NCBI GenBank assembly: GCA_004193595.1
Contig: RPGQ01000037.1
Coordinates: 358,688 to 422,687, forward strand
Reading direction: 5' to 3'
From: Desulfobacteraceae bacterium Eth-SRB2
GTDB taxonomy: Bacteria > Desulfobacterota > Desulfobacteria > Desulfobacterales > UBA11574
DNA length: 64,000 bases
The notes under the pieces are model-generated. The model made no database searches. It was not told the origin of the DNA and saw nothing but the letters and a program-made list of their open reading frames with translations. This document shows, piece after piece, positions 54,081-63,768 of this stretch; within the stretch, counting starts at the first letter, position 1, and each line of letters opens with the position of its first letter. The position numbers and the translations under genes were made by a program.

Positions 54081-55043
54081 TTATTTGTGACTTGTTATTT
54101 CCGGTTTATCCGGGTTGGGGTCATTTTGATTAGAAGCAGGTTCAATAAATAGGGAGGAGATTCTATTTCGGCCTTTGGCTTTTGAATTATACATTGCCTG
54201 ATCGGCTCTTTTGATAAATGTTGATAATTGTTCATTTTCAAAATATTCAGTAAGACCGATACTTATGGTTATTGTTACCACTTTATCGGGTTCCGGAAAA
54301 AAACGTTCTGATTCCACAGCGGTCCGAATCCTGTTGGCAACGTTTTTTGCCTCTTCACCTTTTGTTTCCGGAAGAATAACCGTAAATTCTTCTCCGCCAT
54401 ATCTGTAAGCGGAATCCATTGTTCTGAGGCATGACTTAATAATCTGGCTAAGCCTGATCAGAACTTTATCGCCTTCGAGATGTCCGTATGTATCATTATA
54501 CACCTTGAAGTTATCAATGTCCAAAAGCAAAAGAGCAAGTGAATGGCCGTAGCGGCTACACCGGCCAATCTCTACTTCGAGCTGATTATAAAAGTGTCTT
54601 AAATTATATAGTTTTGTAAGACCATCTGTTATTGCGAGTTTCTCAAGTTTGCCGAGCACCCGGGCACGATCCTTGACTAATTGTCTGTTTTTCAAGACTT
54701 TTTTTAATCTTAGCAGCAGTTCCTCGAAACGAAAGGGTTTAAAGATAAGATCGCTGGCGCCTTTGTTTATGGCTTCTTCGTAAGAGTATTCGCCGCTGTA
54801 ACCGGTCATTACAATGACATCTATATCATGATTTTGTGTCATGATGTCAGTCAGTTGAAGACCATCCTTGCCGGGCAGCAGGATATCGGTTATCGCTACA
54901 TTCACATGGTTCGATTTTATTAATTCAATCGCTTCTTCCGCACTGGAAGCCGTTATGGAATTGAATCCCGACCGGGTTAAAAATTCGTGCATCAAATTTT
55001 TAATGCCGGCATCGTCGTCTACTATTAAAACGAGTTCATCCAT
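54081..55043 (-). CDS. Response regulator with GGDEF diguanylate cyclase domain
   Basis: The 320-residue protein is a receiver (VDDDAG, acceptor in ITDILLPGKDG, Lys in FKPFRFEE) and a cyclase domain with YRYGGEEFTVILPE (the GGEEF form, active in many cyclases). It should make c-di-GMP on phosphorylation, and might act through PilZ proteins such as the one at 7370. The upstream intergenic 55044-55477 holds no gene that I can see. Confidence 0.93.
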   Translation of the reverse strand: MDELVLIVDDDAGIKNLMHEFLTRSGFNSITASSAEEAIELIKSNHVNVAITDILLPGKDGLQLTDIMTQNHDIDVIVMTGYSGEYSYEEAINKGASDLIFKPFRFEELLLRLKKVLKNRQLVKDRARVLGKLEKLAITDGLTKLYNLRHFYNQLEVEIGRCSRYGHSLALLLLDIDNFKVYNDTYGHLEGDKVLIRLSQIIKSCLRTMDSAYRYGGEEFTVILPETKGEEAKNVANRIRTAVESERFFPEPDKVVTITISIGLTEYFENEQLSTFIKRADQAMYNSKAKGRNRISSLFIEPASNQNDPNPDKPEITSHK

Positions 55044-55477
55044 CTCTTTTTGCCCAGCCCATTGTGTTTATATGAATATATTTTCTATAATTATGTGTTT
55101 CGGAAGTTCTATTTTGCTATAAACGGAATCGAAATTACAACCCTTTTAATGGCAGCCTATTCCAATTGGGTCGAAGCCACTAAACCCGATTGCCGATTCT
55201 TTGATACCGGGGTTGACATATTTAACAAAAATTTGATAAAAGGCGCTCTCTTAACTTTAATTTAACTAAATTGAGTATTTCAAATTGTGAAACAATATTA
55301 CAGAGACGATAACTGATTAACATTTTAGCACATTATATGATCGCTAAAAAATGACAGATACCCATCCGTTTGGATGGTATGAATCTATTTGCAAACTTTA
55401 ATTATATTTCCAAAGAGATTTTATGTCAACAGGCTTTTAATTTTGTTTGGTTGTTAAAAGAGATATTATAAGCGATA
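55044..55477. other. Intergenic region without recognised features
   Basis: This AT-rich stretch lies between the divergently oriented cyclase gene and lepA. No reading frame or strong hairpin stands out. It should hold the promoters of both genes. Confidence 0.4.
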
Positions 55478-57274
55478 ATGAAAAACATACGAAATTTTAG
55501 CATCGTAGCACATATTGATCACGGCAAATCCACGCTTTCCGATCGCCTGATACAGGCGACCCATGTCATTATGGACCGGGATTTTAAAGATCAGATATTA
55601 GATACCATGGACATAGAACGGGAACGTGGCATTACCATAAAAAGCCAGACCATTTGTCTGCCGTATATATCAAAAAATAATCAGACCTATTCCCTGAATC
55701 TCATAGATACGCCCGGACACGTAGACTTTACTTATGAAGTTTCCCGGGCGCTTGCTTCTTGCGAAGGGGCATTGCTTTTGATAGATGCCAGCCAGGGAGT
55801 GGAGGCTCAGACCCTGGCCAACCTTTATCTGGCCCTGGAACATGATCTTGAAATTATTCCCGTAATCAACAAAATAGATCTACCGTCGGCTGATGTGGAA
55901 CGGGTAAAAAAACAGATAAAAGAAGACCTGGGACTTGACCCGGAAACGGCAATACTGACTTCAGCCAAGGAAGGGATTGGAATCGAAGATGTGCTTGAGC
56001 GTATTATAGATTATCTGCCGCCTCCCACAGGAGATCCGGATGCGCCCTTTAAAGCATTGATTTTTGATTCTCACTATGATCCTTTTCGGGGGACGATTGT
56101 TCATTTTCGGGTTTTCCAGGGAAGAGTAAAGCCAAAAGATCTGATTATGTTTATGTCAAATAAGGCCGTTTATAAGGTTGAAGAAGTCGGGATATTTCAG
56201 ATCGACCGTATACCCCAAAAAGAAATTTCAGCAGGCCAGGTGGGCTATATGATCGCAGGCATAAAGACGGTCAGCGACACCCGATGCGGAGATACCATAA
56301 CCTTAAAAGACAACCCCTGTTTAACGCCCACGCCGGGGTTTAAGGAAGCAAAACCGGTTGTTTTTTCTTCGATTTACCCGGTTGCCTCTGATGGTTATGA
56401 GGAGCTGGCTACCGGCCTGGAAAAACTGAAACTAAACGATGCGTCCCTTATATATGAAAAAGATACGTCTATGGCTTTGGGTTTTGGGTTCCGTTGCGGC
56501 TTTCTGGGGCTACTTCATCTTGAGGTTGTTCAAGAGCGTCTTGAGCGTGAATACGATCTTTCTTTGATACTCACGGCGCCTTCGGTCAGATACAATATTA
56601 TCATGAATGACGGCTCAACATTAACTATCGACAATCCGGCCTTATACCCGGATCCTACAAAAATTGAATGCACAAAAGAGCCGTTTATTCGTGCCTCCAT
56701 TATAATACCGGATCGGTATATGGGGACGGTTATGAAGCTCTGCCTGGATCGAAGAGGGATTAATAAGAATTATCAGTATCTGACCAGTAACCGGTTGGAG
56801 ATGATATTTGAACTTCCCCTGGCCGAAGTTGTTTATGATTTTTACGACAAGCTTAAATCTGTTACCCAGGGGTATGGATCTTTTGACTACGAATTGATAG
56901 ATTTTAGAGAGACCGACCTTGTCAAGGTGGACATTCTGATCAACGGGGATCGTGTTGATGCGCTTTCCCAGCTGGTTCATCGAGACCGGGCGGTTGAACG
57001 GGCAAGGCGCGCGTGTGAAAAACTGCGGGATGAAATTCCGAGACAGATGTTTAAAATAGCCATCCAGGGGGCTATCGGCGGCAATATTATTGCCCGCAAG
57101 ACGGTTTCGGCATTTAGAAAGGACGTTACCGCAAAATGTTATGGCGGAGACATAACCCGAAAACGTAAACTCCTTGAAAAGCAGAAAAAAGGAAAAAAAC
57201 GGATGAAGATGGTGGGTCAGGTAATGATCCCCCAGTCCGCATTTTTATCCGTGCTGAAAACAGACACAGATTGA
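55478..57274 (+). CDS. lepA: Elongation factor 4 (LepA)
   Basis: LepA is the back-translocating ribosomal GTPase. The 598-residue protein has G1 [13 protein letters not shown], the G2 [13 protein letters not shown]3 DTPGHVDF and G4 NKIDLP. The LepA C-terminal domain ends in [17 protein letters not shown]. Length is typical. The start ATG has a poor ribosome site. Confidence 0.97.
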   Translation: MKNIRNFSIVAHIDHGKSTLSDRLIQATHVIMDRDFKDQILDTMDIERERGITIKSQTICLPYISKNNQTYSLNLIDTPGHVDFTYEVSRALASCEGALLLIDASQGVEAQTLANLYLALEHDLEIIPVINKIDLPSADVERVKKQIKEDLGLDPETAILTSAKEGIGIEDVLERIIDYLPPPTGDPDAPFKALIFDSHYDPFRGTIVHFRVFQGRVKPKDLIMFMSNKAVYKVEEVGIFQIDRIPQKEISAGQVGYMIAGIKTVSDTRCGDTITLKDNPCLTPTPGFKEAKPVVFSSIYPVASDGYEELATGLEKLKLNDASLIYEKDTSMALGFGFRCGFLGLLHLEVVQERLEREYDLSLILTAPSVRYNIIMNDGSTLTIDNPALYPDPTKIECTKEPFIRASIIIPDRYMGTVMKLCLDRRGINKNYQYLTSNRLEMIFELPLAEVVYDFYDKLKSVTQGYGSFDYELIDFRETDLVKVDILINGDRVDALSQLVHRDRAVERARRACEKLRDEIPRQMFKIAIQGAIGGNIIARKTVSAFRKDVTAKCYGGDITRKRKLLEKQKKGKKRMKMVGQVMIPQSAFLSVLKTDTD

Positions 57275-57327
57275 GACCTTTGAAAGGAGGAGCGTTTTAC
57301 AAATCTCTCAGATTAAAAGGGGAATAA

Positions 57328-58614
57328 ATGGGAAAAACCATTGCCGAAAAAATTTTTGATGCCCACCATGTTGACAGCCCGGCAGAAGATATTCATGTGA
57401 TCCGTCTGGACGCCGTATTCTGTCATGAGATTACAACACCCATGGCAATCAATGATCTGGTTAGCCGCAACAAGGACCGTGTTTTTGATACGGATAAGAT
57501 CAAGGCCGTTATCGATCATGTTACGCCGGCAAAAGACTCAAAGACTGCCGAACAGGGTAAAATTCTCAGAGATTGGGCCAGACGCCACAATATTCTTGAT
57601 TTTTTTGATATCGGCAGAAACGGAATTTGCCATGTGCTTTTTCCTGAAAAGGGATTTGTGCGCCCGGGTTTTACGGTAATCATGGGTGATTCTCATACCT
57701 GTACCCATGGCGCATTCGGTGCATTTGCCGCCGGAGTCGGGACCACGGATCTTGAGGTGGGAATTCTTAAAGGCGTCTGCGCCTTTCACTATCCTTCAAC
57801 CATTAAAATAAACATCAGCGGACGGATGCCCCAAGGTGTTTTGGCCAAGGATGTAATTCTTTCCGTGATCGGACGTATAGGGGTTAATGGCGCCACCAAC
57901 AAAGTCATGGAATTTACCGGTTCGATTGTGGATGCCATGACCATGGAATCGAGGATGACGTTGTGCAATATGGCTGTTGAAGCCGGTGCAACCTCGGGCA
58001 TCTGCCTTCCTGACATAACCACCGTTGAATATTTATGGGAATTCATTATAAATGAATATTCCGATAAAAAAGCAGCTCTTGATGATTTTAGCCGGTTCTC
58101 TTCCGATTCTGACTCCCGGTATGACCAGGTGATTGAGCATGATGTCAGTCGCCTGGAACCTCTGGTTACCTTTGGATATAAACCCGATCAGGTAAAACCG
58201 GTCACGGAGATGGGAACCATAAAGGTGGACCAGGTCTATATCGGCTCATGTACCAATGGAAGAATCGAAGATCTCAGGGTTGCCGCCCGGGAGCTTTCCG
58301 GTCAAAAAATCAGCGATTCCGTGAGGGGTATTGTCTCTCCGGCAACACCAAAGATCTTTGGCCAGGCCATGGAGGAAGGGATTCTGAAAATATTTTTAGA
58401 CGCCGGATTTTGCGTTACAAATCCCACATGTGGCGCCTGCCTGGGCATGAGCAACGGCGTGTTAGCTCAAGGCGAAGTCTGTGCATCCACAACAAACAGA
58501 AATTTCAACGGGCGCATGGGCAAAGGAGGTATGGTGCACCTTGTAAGCCCTGCCACAGCGGCAGCTACAGCCATTGCGGGTTACATTACAAACTCAAGCC
58601 TTTTCAAAGGGTGA
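57328..58614 (+). CDS. leuC: 3-isopropylmalate dehydratase, large subunit (LeuC/homoaconitase family)
   Basis: The 428-residue iron-sulphur dehydratase has GDSHTCTHGAFGAFA, the first cluster Cys in YIGSCTNGR, and NPTCGACLGMSNG with the other two. It is the short (about 420-residue) form found in archaea and many deep-branching bacteria, where isopropylmalate, homoaconitate or related substrates occur. The small subunit follows after 14 bases. No leuA or leuB is in view, so leucine synthesis is the likely but unproven pathway. Confidence 0.87.
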   Translation: MGKTIAEKIFDAHHVDSPAEDIHVIRLDAVFCHEITTPMAINDLVSRNKDRVFDTDKIKAVIDHVTPAKDSKTAEQGKILRDWARRHNILDFFDIGRNGICHVLFPEKGFVRPGFTVIMGDSHTCTHGAFGAFAAGVGTTDLEVGILKGVCAFHYPSTIKINISGRMPQGVLAKDVILSVIGRIGVNGATNKVMEFTGSIVDAMTMESRMTLCNMAVEAGATSGICLPDITTVEYLWEFIINEYSDKKAALDDFSRFSSDSDSRYDQVIEHDVSRLEPLVTFGYKPDQVKPVTEMGTIKVDQVYIGSCTNGRIEDLRVAARELSGQKISDSVRGIVSPATPKIFGQAMEEGILKIFLDAGFCVTNPTCGACLGMSNGVLAQGEVCASTTNRNFNGRMGKGGMVHLVSPATAAATAIAGYITNSSLFKG

Positions 58615-58628
58615 TAAAAGATTATATC

Positions 58629-59153
58629 ATGAAAAATTTCAGCGGAAAAGCACTATTCCTTGATAGAGATGATATCAATACTGACGAAATTATTCCGGCA
58701 AAATATCTTTCTGAGATTACCAAGCAGGCCCTTGGGCCCTATCTTTTAGAAGATATCAAGCTCGATGGATTCATGCCCCGAATTGATATTCAAGAAAAGA
58801 GCGTTATCATCACAAGAACAAACTTCGGATGCGGGTCTTCCAGAGAACATGCCGCTTGGGCACTTGAAGTGAATAACATTAACCTGGTCATCGCAGAAAG
58901 TTTCGCCAGAATTTTCAGACAAAACATGTTTAACTGTGGAATGATGGCAGTGGAGCTGCCGGCAAAAACCATGGACCGTATTTTCAGAGACTTTGCCGGC
59001 AAAGAAACCTATCTGGAAACGAATCTTGAAAAAAATATTTTTATTATAACAGCTAAACAAGATCAATTAGAAGTATCTTTTTCAATTTCTGACTTTGACC
59101 GTGCCCTGGTAATGAGCGGAGGGTGGGTGGAGTACGCGGATTCGAAATATTGA
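58629..59153 (+). CDS. leuD: 3-isopropylmalate dehydratase, small subunit
   Basis: The 174-residue swivelling subunit has FLDRDDINTDEIIPAKYL and NFGCGSSREHAAWAL, which are the substrate-binding signatures of LeuD. It then has IFRQNMFNCGMM. The true start is the ATG at 58629; an open frame upstream to 58248 in the same phase overlaps leuC and is not coding. It functions with the large subunit just upstream. Confidence 0.9.
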   Translation: MKNFSGKALFLDRDDINTDEIIPAKYLSEITKQALGPYLLEDIKLDGFMPRIDIQEKSVIITRTNFGCGSSREHAAWALEVNNINLVIAESFARIFRQNMFNCGMMAVELPAKTMDRIFRDFAGKETYLETNLEKNIFIITAKQDQLEVSFSISDFDRALVMSGGWVEYADSKY

Positions 59154-59232
59154 TCCGGAAAACTTAAGGTTAAAGCTCTTACAACTTACCAGGACAAAAT
59201 CGTTTGCCCAATACAGGGGGAACGCTCCACGA

Positions 59233-59572
59233 CGGCGTGTATCTCTTTCCAACCGACTGAAACTTGTGCTTAAGCACCCGTAAGCCCGAGCCGCACCAGA
59301 GTTTTTAAGAACAATTCGTCGCTAAATTACCCCATTGATTTTTTTAAGTCATAATTTCATTCGTCTCGGGCTAACGCGTGCTAAAGCCCTTCAAACAGAG
59401 ACCGTTGGAAAATGTCCATTTTTGTTCAAGTTCAAGGAAGGCGAAAATTTTAACCACAGGAATACATTGAGTATTTCGAGGATTAAGATTTGAGACTGAC
59501 GTAGAAATTGGGCAAAAAGGGGCGTTTTACAAAGGTCTCAAACAGTCAGTCGGTTTCCAAGAGATACACGCC
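59233..59572. repeat. 193-bp palindromic element, family A copy 3, interrupted
   Basis: The copy at 18898 matches over its whole length: CGGCGTGTATCTCTTTCCAA on the left and CCAAGAGATACACGCC on the right. It is split by the 142-bp element at 59398 together with a duplicated AAACA. 340 minus 147 gives 193, the length of copy 2. Confidence 0.8.
59398..59539. mobile_element. 142-bp MITE-like element (family B), copy 2, nested
   Basis: The element begins GAGACCGTTGGAAAATG and ends GCGTTTTACAAAGGTCTC. The copy at 12262 is the same length in reverse orientation. AAACA flanks it on both sides (59393-59397 and 59540-59544), and the uninterrupted copy 2 of family A has that five-base site once, so insertion into the family A element is proven by comparison. 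Confidence 0.88.
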
Positions 59573-59615
59573 ATCGCTTCGCTACACCGAAATCAAATGG
59601 TTTATCCTGTAAAAC

Positions 59616-60452
59616 TTATTCAGCTACCACTTTATTGATAATGGCGCCGATTTTTTCGATGCGGCATTCGACCACGTTTCCCGGCTTTAGAACTACCGGC
59701 GGATCTCTGAATATTCCCACTCCTGCAGGCGTTCCGGTTGAAATTATGTCGCCCGGAATAAGGGTTATATCCTCGCTAATGTTTTCTATTATGGCAGGAA
59801 TGTCGAAAATCATATCCCGGGTATTTCCGTCCTGCATGATTTCGCCATCTACTATAGCGGTCAGTCTCAGGTTATTGATATCGTCAATCTCATCCGGAGT
59901 CACAATGAAAGGACCTGCCGGCGCAAAGCTGTCAAAGGATTTCCCCCTGAACCATTGGGAATCGGAAAACTGAGCCTTCCGTGCGGACACATCATTCATG
60001 ACGGTATATCCTGCGATGTAATCGAAAGCAACTGTTTTATTAATTCTTTTTCCTTGTTTTCCAATGATTACGGCAAGCTCCACCTCCCAGTCCACCTGGT
60101 CGCTGCTTCTGGGAAGTATTATGGGGTCATAAGGCCCGCTCAAGGCATTCTGCGTTTTGCAGAATATCAGCGGTTTTTCAGGATTTTCAAAGCCTCCTTC
60201 TTTGGCATGTTCGGCGTAATTTTTTCCAAGACAGATGATCTTGGACGGGCGGTAAATTGGGCTTGCAATTCGCGCCTCGATTTTTTGGCCCGATTTCTTA
60301 ACCCCGGCAACCTTTTCAAGCCATCCCTCTCTGAAAAATGTTTCATTTATATCAGGAATCTGAGGAAAGATTTCTCTCAAGTCGACGATTTTGCCGTCTT
60401 TCCACAGCCCCGGTTTGGCCTTACCCTTTTGACCAAATCTGACTAATTTCAT
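59616..60452 (-). CDS. Fumarylacetoacetate-hydrolase-family enzyme
   Basis: The 278-residue protein has the FAH C-terminal-domain motifs CLGKNYAEHAKE, VDWEVELAVIIGK (metal-binding Glu pair), GYTVMNDVSARKAQ and ISTGTPAGVG. These cytosolic enzymes hydrolyse, hydrate or decarboxylate acylpyruvate-like diketo acids; the precise reaction is not evident. It lies 15 bases after the TrmJ stop, in the operon ndk-trmJ-FAH. Confidence 0.9.
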   Translation of the reverse strand: MKLVRFGQKGKAKPGLWKDGKIVDLREIFPQIPDINETFFREGWLEKVAGVKKSGQKIEARIASPIYRPSKIICLGKNYAEHAKEGGFENPEKPLIFCKTQNALSGPYDPIILPRSSDQVDWEVELAVIIGKQGKRINKTVAFDYIAGYTVMNDVSARKAQFSDSQWFRGKSFDSFAPAGPFIVTPDEIDDINNLRLTAIVDGEIMQDGNTRDMIFDIPAIIENISEDITLIPGDIISTGTPAGVGIFRDPPVVLKPGNVVECRIEKIGAIINKVVAE

Positions 60453-60467
60453 AGGTCTCCTTTTTTA

Positions 60468-61253
60468 TCAAAATTCTTTATGCTCTCGCGTTGCACGATT
60501 TTGACTCATCCTCTGCCCATCCTCATAGCACTTCTTTCCATACCAGTCGATCTGCCTGCATATCCCACGGATAATACTGACCTCTTTGGCACGAAGCTGA
60601 AGCCTGGAAAAAAAACGTCGTAAATTATTGATCCAGTAATCCGGATTTTCAGGATTGATATAACTGATCCGGACCAGTATATCTTTGAGCTGGTCATACA
60701 TCCCGTCAAGTTCATGACGGCTGGCAAGGCGAGGAGCGGATTTCGTATTTTTTTCAAGACCTGCAGTAAAAATTTCATAGCATATGATCATTACCGCCTG
60801 GGAAAGATTCAGGGATGAAAATTCGGCCGTGGGGATATTTACAAGCGTATGACAGTACCGAATGTCCTCGTTGGAAAGCCCCCTGTCTTCCGGGCCGAAG
60901 AGGATGGCGATACGATTCTCAATGGAAATGGGAACCAGCTTTTGAGCCAGTTTAGAAGGGGTAATCACGACCTGACGCTGTCCTCCCAGCCGCGCCGTCG
61001 CACCGACGACATAATTAAAATGGGAAAGTGCGTCCTTAAGATCTGAACAAATGCTGCTTTTATCAACAACATGTGACGCGGCATGCGTCGCCAATTTAAG
61101 AATTTTGTTCCGGTCAAAGTTTGGGGGGTCGATGACCACAAGTCGGCTGAAACCCATATTGCACATGGCACGGGCAACGGACCCGATATTTTCAGGATGT
61201 CGTGGCTGGTGTAAAACTATGGTGATGTTGTCAAAATTGATTCTTTTGAACAT
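60468..61253 (-). CDS. trmJ: tRNA 2'-O-methyltransferase, TrmJ-like (SPOUT)
   Basis: The 261-residue SPOUT methyltransferase has VLHQPRHPENIGSVARAM, LFGPEDRGLSNED and VNIPTAEFSSLNLSQAVMI, the three knot motifs. TrmJ methylates position 32 of tRNA. The protein is about the usual 240-260 residues. Its start overlaps the ndk stop by one base (TGATG). Confidence 0.88.
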   Translation of the reverse strand: MFKRINFDNITIVLHQPRHPENIGSVARAMCNMGFSRLVVIDPPNFDRNKILKLATHAASHVVDKSSICSDLKDALSHFNYVVGATARLGGQRQVVITPSKLAQKLVPISIENRIAILFGPEDRGLSNEDIRYCHTLVNIPTAEFSSLNLSQAVMIICYEIFTAGLEKNTKSAPRLASRHELDGMYDQLKDILVRISYINPENPDYWINNLRRFFSRLQLRAKEVSIIRGICRQIDWYGKKCYEDGQRMSQNRATREHKEF

Positions 61254-61669
61254 CAGCCGGTAACTTCATAGCTGTTGAAAAAGAATCCTATTTCAGAGGC
61301 GGCGGTCTCGGGGGAATCTGAACCGTGCACGATATTTTTTTCAATATCCGTTGCAAAATCCTTCCGAATGGTCCCTTCGGCCGCATCCCTGTGATCGGTG
61401 GCACCCATTATTTCACGGTATCCGGCTATGGCATTTTCTCCCTCAAGAACCATAACAACAATAGGTCCGGATGTCATAAAATATGTCAGACTTTGAAAAA
61501 ACGGCCTTTCTTTGTGCACGGAATAAAAACTTTCTGCCTGGGCTTTGTTCATTTTCAACATTTTCATGGCAATGATCTTGAGTCCGTTGCTTTCCAATCG
61601 TTTAATTACTTCACCGATCACTCCTCGGGCAACACCGTCGGGCTTGATAATAGATAATGTTTTTTCCAT
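61253..61669 (-). CDS. ndk: Nucleoside diphosphate kinase
   Basis: The 138-residue kinase balances NTP pools through a phospho-His. It begins [15 protein letters not shown] and has the [10 protein letters not shown] active-site stretch, with the catalytic His. The ATG at 61669 fits family length better than the TTG three codons upstream. It is first in the run ndk-trmJ-FAH. Confidence 0.95.
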   Translation of the reverse strand: MEKTLSIIKPDGVARGVIGEVIKRLESNGLKIIAMKMLKMNKAQAESFYSVHKERPFFQSLTYFMTSGPIVVMVLEGENAIAGYREIMGATDHRDAAEGTIRKDFATDIEKNIVHGSDSPETAASEIGFFFNSYEVTG

Positions 61670-61695
61670 GACTCTCAATTTCCTTTAATAGACTT

Positions 61696-62045
61696 TTATA
61701 ACACGATTCGATCTCCGATTTTTGTCCCGCTTTTTCTTACAGCGCCGGCACCACATTCAACAACATCTGTGCCTTATTCTTTGGAACGTAAATTGTAAAG
61801 GGCTTAAAATTCATTTTTATTTCAATTACTTTTTTTGTCTGGTCAAGAAATATTACATCAATCGGATAGAAAACAAAAAACATGTGCAGTGATACCGTCT
61901 TTTCCTTTTTGAAGACGAACACCATAGCTTTGTCACGGACAGCAGAACTCGAAGTAAACATAAGACCTTTGGCTTTGCTGAACAATGAGCTCAAGAGCTT
62001 TTTCTTTGCTGCAATAACTGTATTTCTATTCCTATTTATTAACAC
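61696..62045 (-). pseudogene. DUF192 protein gene with a one-base frameshift
   Basis: The open frame (61737-62045, 102 residues) has the DUF192 features FSKAKGLMF, then SLHMFFVFYPIDVIFLD, and ends early after KAQMLLNVVPAL. In the -1 frame the missing family C-terminus follows: DVVECGAGAVRKSGTKIGDR, then IVL and a stop at 61696. Moving the frame back by one base near 61767-61772 would give a normal DUF192 protein. It is either a true mutation or a sequence error. DUF192 proteins have no settled function. Confidence 0.75.
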
Positions 62046-62214
62046 GTGTGATTTTTAACCCGAAGGGTGAAAATTTATGAGAAATTGAACAAGAAAATTT
62101 TCGGTACAAACTGTCACCTCACCACTAGAAGCAAAATTGTAAATTACAAACGGTTTTCATAACTAATAAAAAGGCCTCTCGAAAATTTTCATGAAATATT
62201 CGGGCTAAAGCATA

Positions 62215-62430
62215 TCATTCTTCCAACTGGGATATGCAGAGCATAAAATCATCTCCAAATGCCTCCTGAATCTTTTCTTCCTCTCCGAACTCGGAAACGT
62301 CGGTTGCCACGTTTCTCCCGGTTCCATATTCAACATCCCAACCCTTTTCTTTCAAAAGTTCAATCAGTTTTTCAGCCTGCTCCTTTGTGGCATTATCTCC
62401 AATATTTTGTTCAGCGATCAAAAATTTCAT
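62215..62430 (-). CDS. Small conserved-looking acidic protein
   Basis: The 71-residue protein (MKFLIAEQNIGDNATKEQAE to MLCISQLEE) has a beta-alpha-beta look, with no signal peptide. It is preceded by AGGAAAGAGGA. No family is recognised. 62431-62734, upstream, holds AT-rich sequence and a GTGTCTTTGTG-type repeat near 62660, and no gene. Confidence 0.65.
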   Translation of the reverse strand: MKFLIAEQNIGDNATKEQAEKLIELLKEKGWDVEYGTGRNVATDVSEFGEEEKIQEAFGDDFMLCISQLEE

Positions 62431-62734
62431 TTCACAGTCCTCTCTTTCCTAAATTTTTCATATTTTAGCACATTCATTGTAAAATTTGTGTATTTTTCAA
62501 AACGTTTTATTTTCACCACCCATTCACAAAGGTTTACCCTGTTAAATGATACTAAATTTAACTTACTATAGATATTAAATGGTATTTTTCAACAAAAATC
62601 AACTTGGGTTTTTTAATATTGTAACAGGGCAGGCGAAGAAAGATTAATAATTTTATCCTTTGTGTCTTTGTGACTTGGTGGCAAATAATTTTTGGTTCTC
62701 TCCAAGCCCTATTCCTGCTTGTTCAGGTTGGGTA

Positions 62735-63511
62735 TTACAAAACATCGGACACATGGACCAGTGAGATATCAGAATCTTTAATATTTTTTACAAATCGACC
62801 GATCGTATGTACTGTTTCCGGAAACGGATGTCCGATTCCCACCGCATGCCCGTATTTTTTTGAATGTCTTTTTAGCTTGTTGAGCTGATTATAAATGGCT
62901 GAATCATTATGAACATTATCCAGAAAGATGTTTCTGCCTGTTGCAGCCATATGAAGCTTTCTTGCGGTTCTATATCCCATAGAATGGCTTGATGTAAAGC
63001 TGTCAACAAAAAAAAGATCTCTTTTCTTTACATTTTCGAGAACTTCTCTAGTTTCTTTATATGCCTCTGTAAATCTTGATCCCATATGGTTGTTTACTCC
63101 AACGGCATAAGGTACGCCGGCAATATTCTCTTCTATAATTCTCTCGATCTTGTCGGCCCCATCTCCGACATAGAGTGCTCCGGGTCCTGGGTCAAAAGAA
63201 TCAATGTTGTAAGGTTCCATGGGTTGGTGAAGCAAGATTTCATGTCCGTTATCATGAATCTCAAGGGCCAGGTCATAAGAATATGCCAGTCGTGGCAAGA
63301 TGGCAAAGGTAATGGGAACACCCAGATTCAGAAATTGTCTTGCATGGGAACGGCTGAATCCGATATCATCGATAATCAGTGCAATGCGAGGCTGATCAAC
63401 CGTTTGATTTCGATGTTTTTCTATGGCAAACGCCTTTGAAAAACTATTCAGCCCGAAAAAACTTCCGATCAACCAACCGGTGCTTTTCAGCAAAAAATTC
63501 CTTCGATTCAT
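62735..63511 (-). CDS. Divergent polysaccharide deacetylase (YibQ/DUF610 family), Tat-type signal
   Basis: The 258-residue protein begins MNRRNFLLKSTGWLIGSFFG, a twin-arginine signal (R-R-N-F-L-L-K). The mature part has IALIIDDIGFSRSHARQFL, ITFAILP, HEILLHQPMEP, and GVNNHMGSRFTE, the altered deacetylase motifs of the YibQ family. It acts in the periplasm, probably on cell-wall carbohydrate; activity is unproven. The start is the ATG at 63511, after AAGGA; a longer frame upstream is unlikely because it would hide the signal. Confidence 0.85.
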   Translation of the reverse strand: MNRRNFLLKSTGWLIGSFFGLNSFSKAFAIEKHRNQTVDQPRIALIIDDIGFSRSHARQFLNLGVPITFAILPRLAYSYDLALEIHDNGHEILLHQPMEPYNIDSFDPGPGALYVGDGADKIERIIEENIAGVPYAVGVNNHMGSRFTEAYKETREVLENVKKRDLFFVDSFTSSHSMGYRTARKLHMAATGRNIFLDNVHNDSAIYNQLNKLKRHSKKYGHAVGIGHPFPETVHTIGRFVKNIKDSDISLVHVSDVL

Positions 63512-63768
63512 ATGCTTATCCTTTTTTAAACTTTTAAACAAGAATATCATGCCGCAATTATCGATGGGTCGAATGCCGCCAAGTATATTATCGAATGACC
63601 GTAACGGGTAATTTATGCAATATGTTGGGGTATATGTCAATAAAAAATACAATATGTTGATCAATTATTTTAAAAGAGTCATTTTTTGACTTTTTACCAA
63701 ATCAAGTGATAAGGTTTTGGAAACTCATTCATGACCGGGTTGTATTCCCCGTTGAAAGGAGACAATAG

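Noticed and set aside
57271..57290. GAGACCTTTGAAAGGAGG before leuC as a third family B element end
   Set aside because: Only about 13 bases match, with no second end or duplication nearby; it doubles as an ordinary purine-rich stretch.
58248..58628. N-terminal extension of the leuD frame over leuC
   Set aside because: It overlaps the certain 3' end of leuC in another frame; the LeuD family start fits the ATG at 58629.
63512..63664. Longer N-terminus for the YibQ-type deacetylase
   Set aside because: It would place 51 residues ahead of a clear twin-arginine signal; the inner ATG has its own ribosome site.
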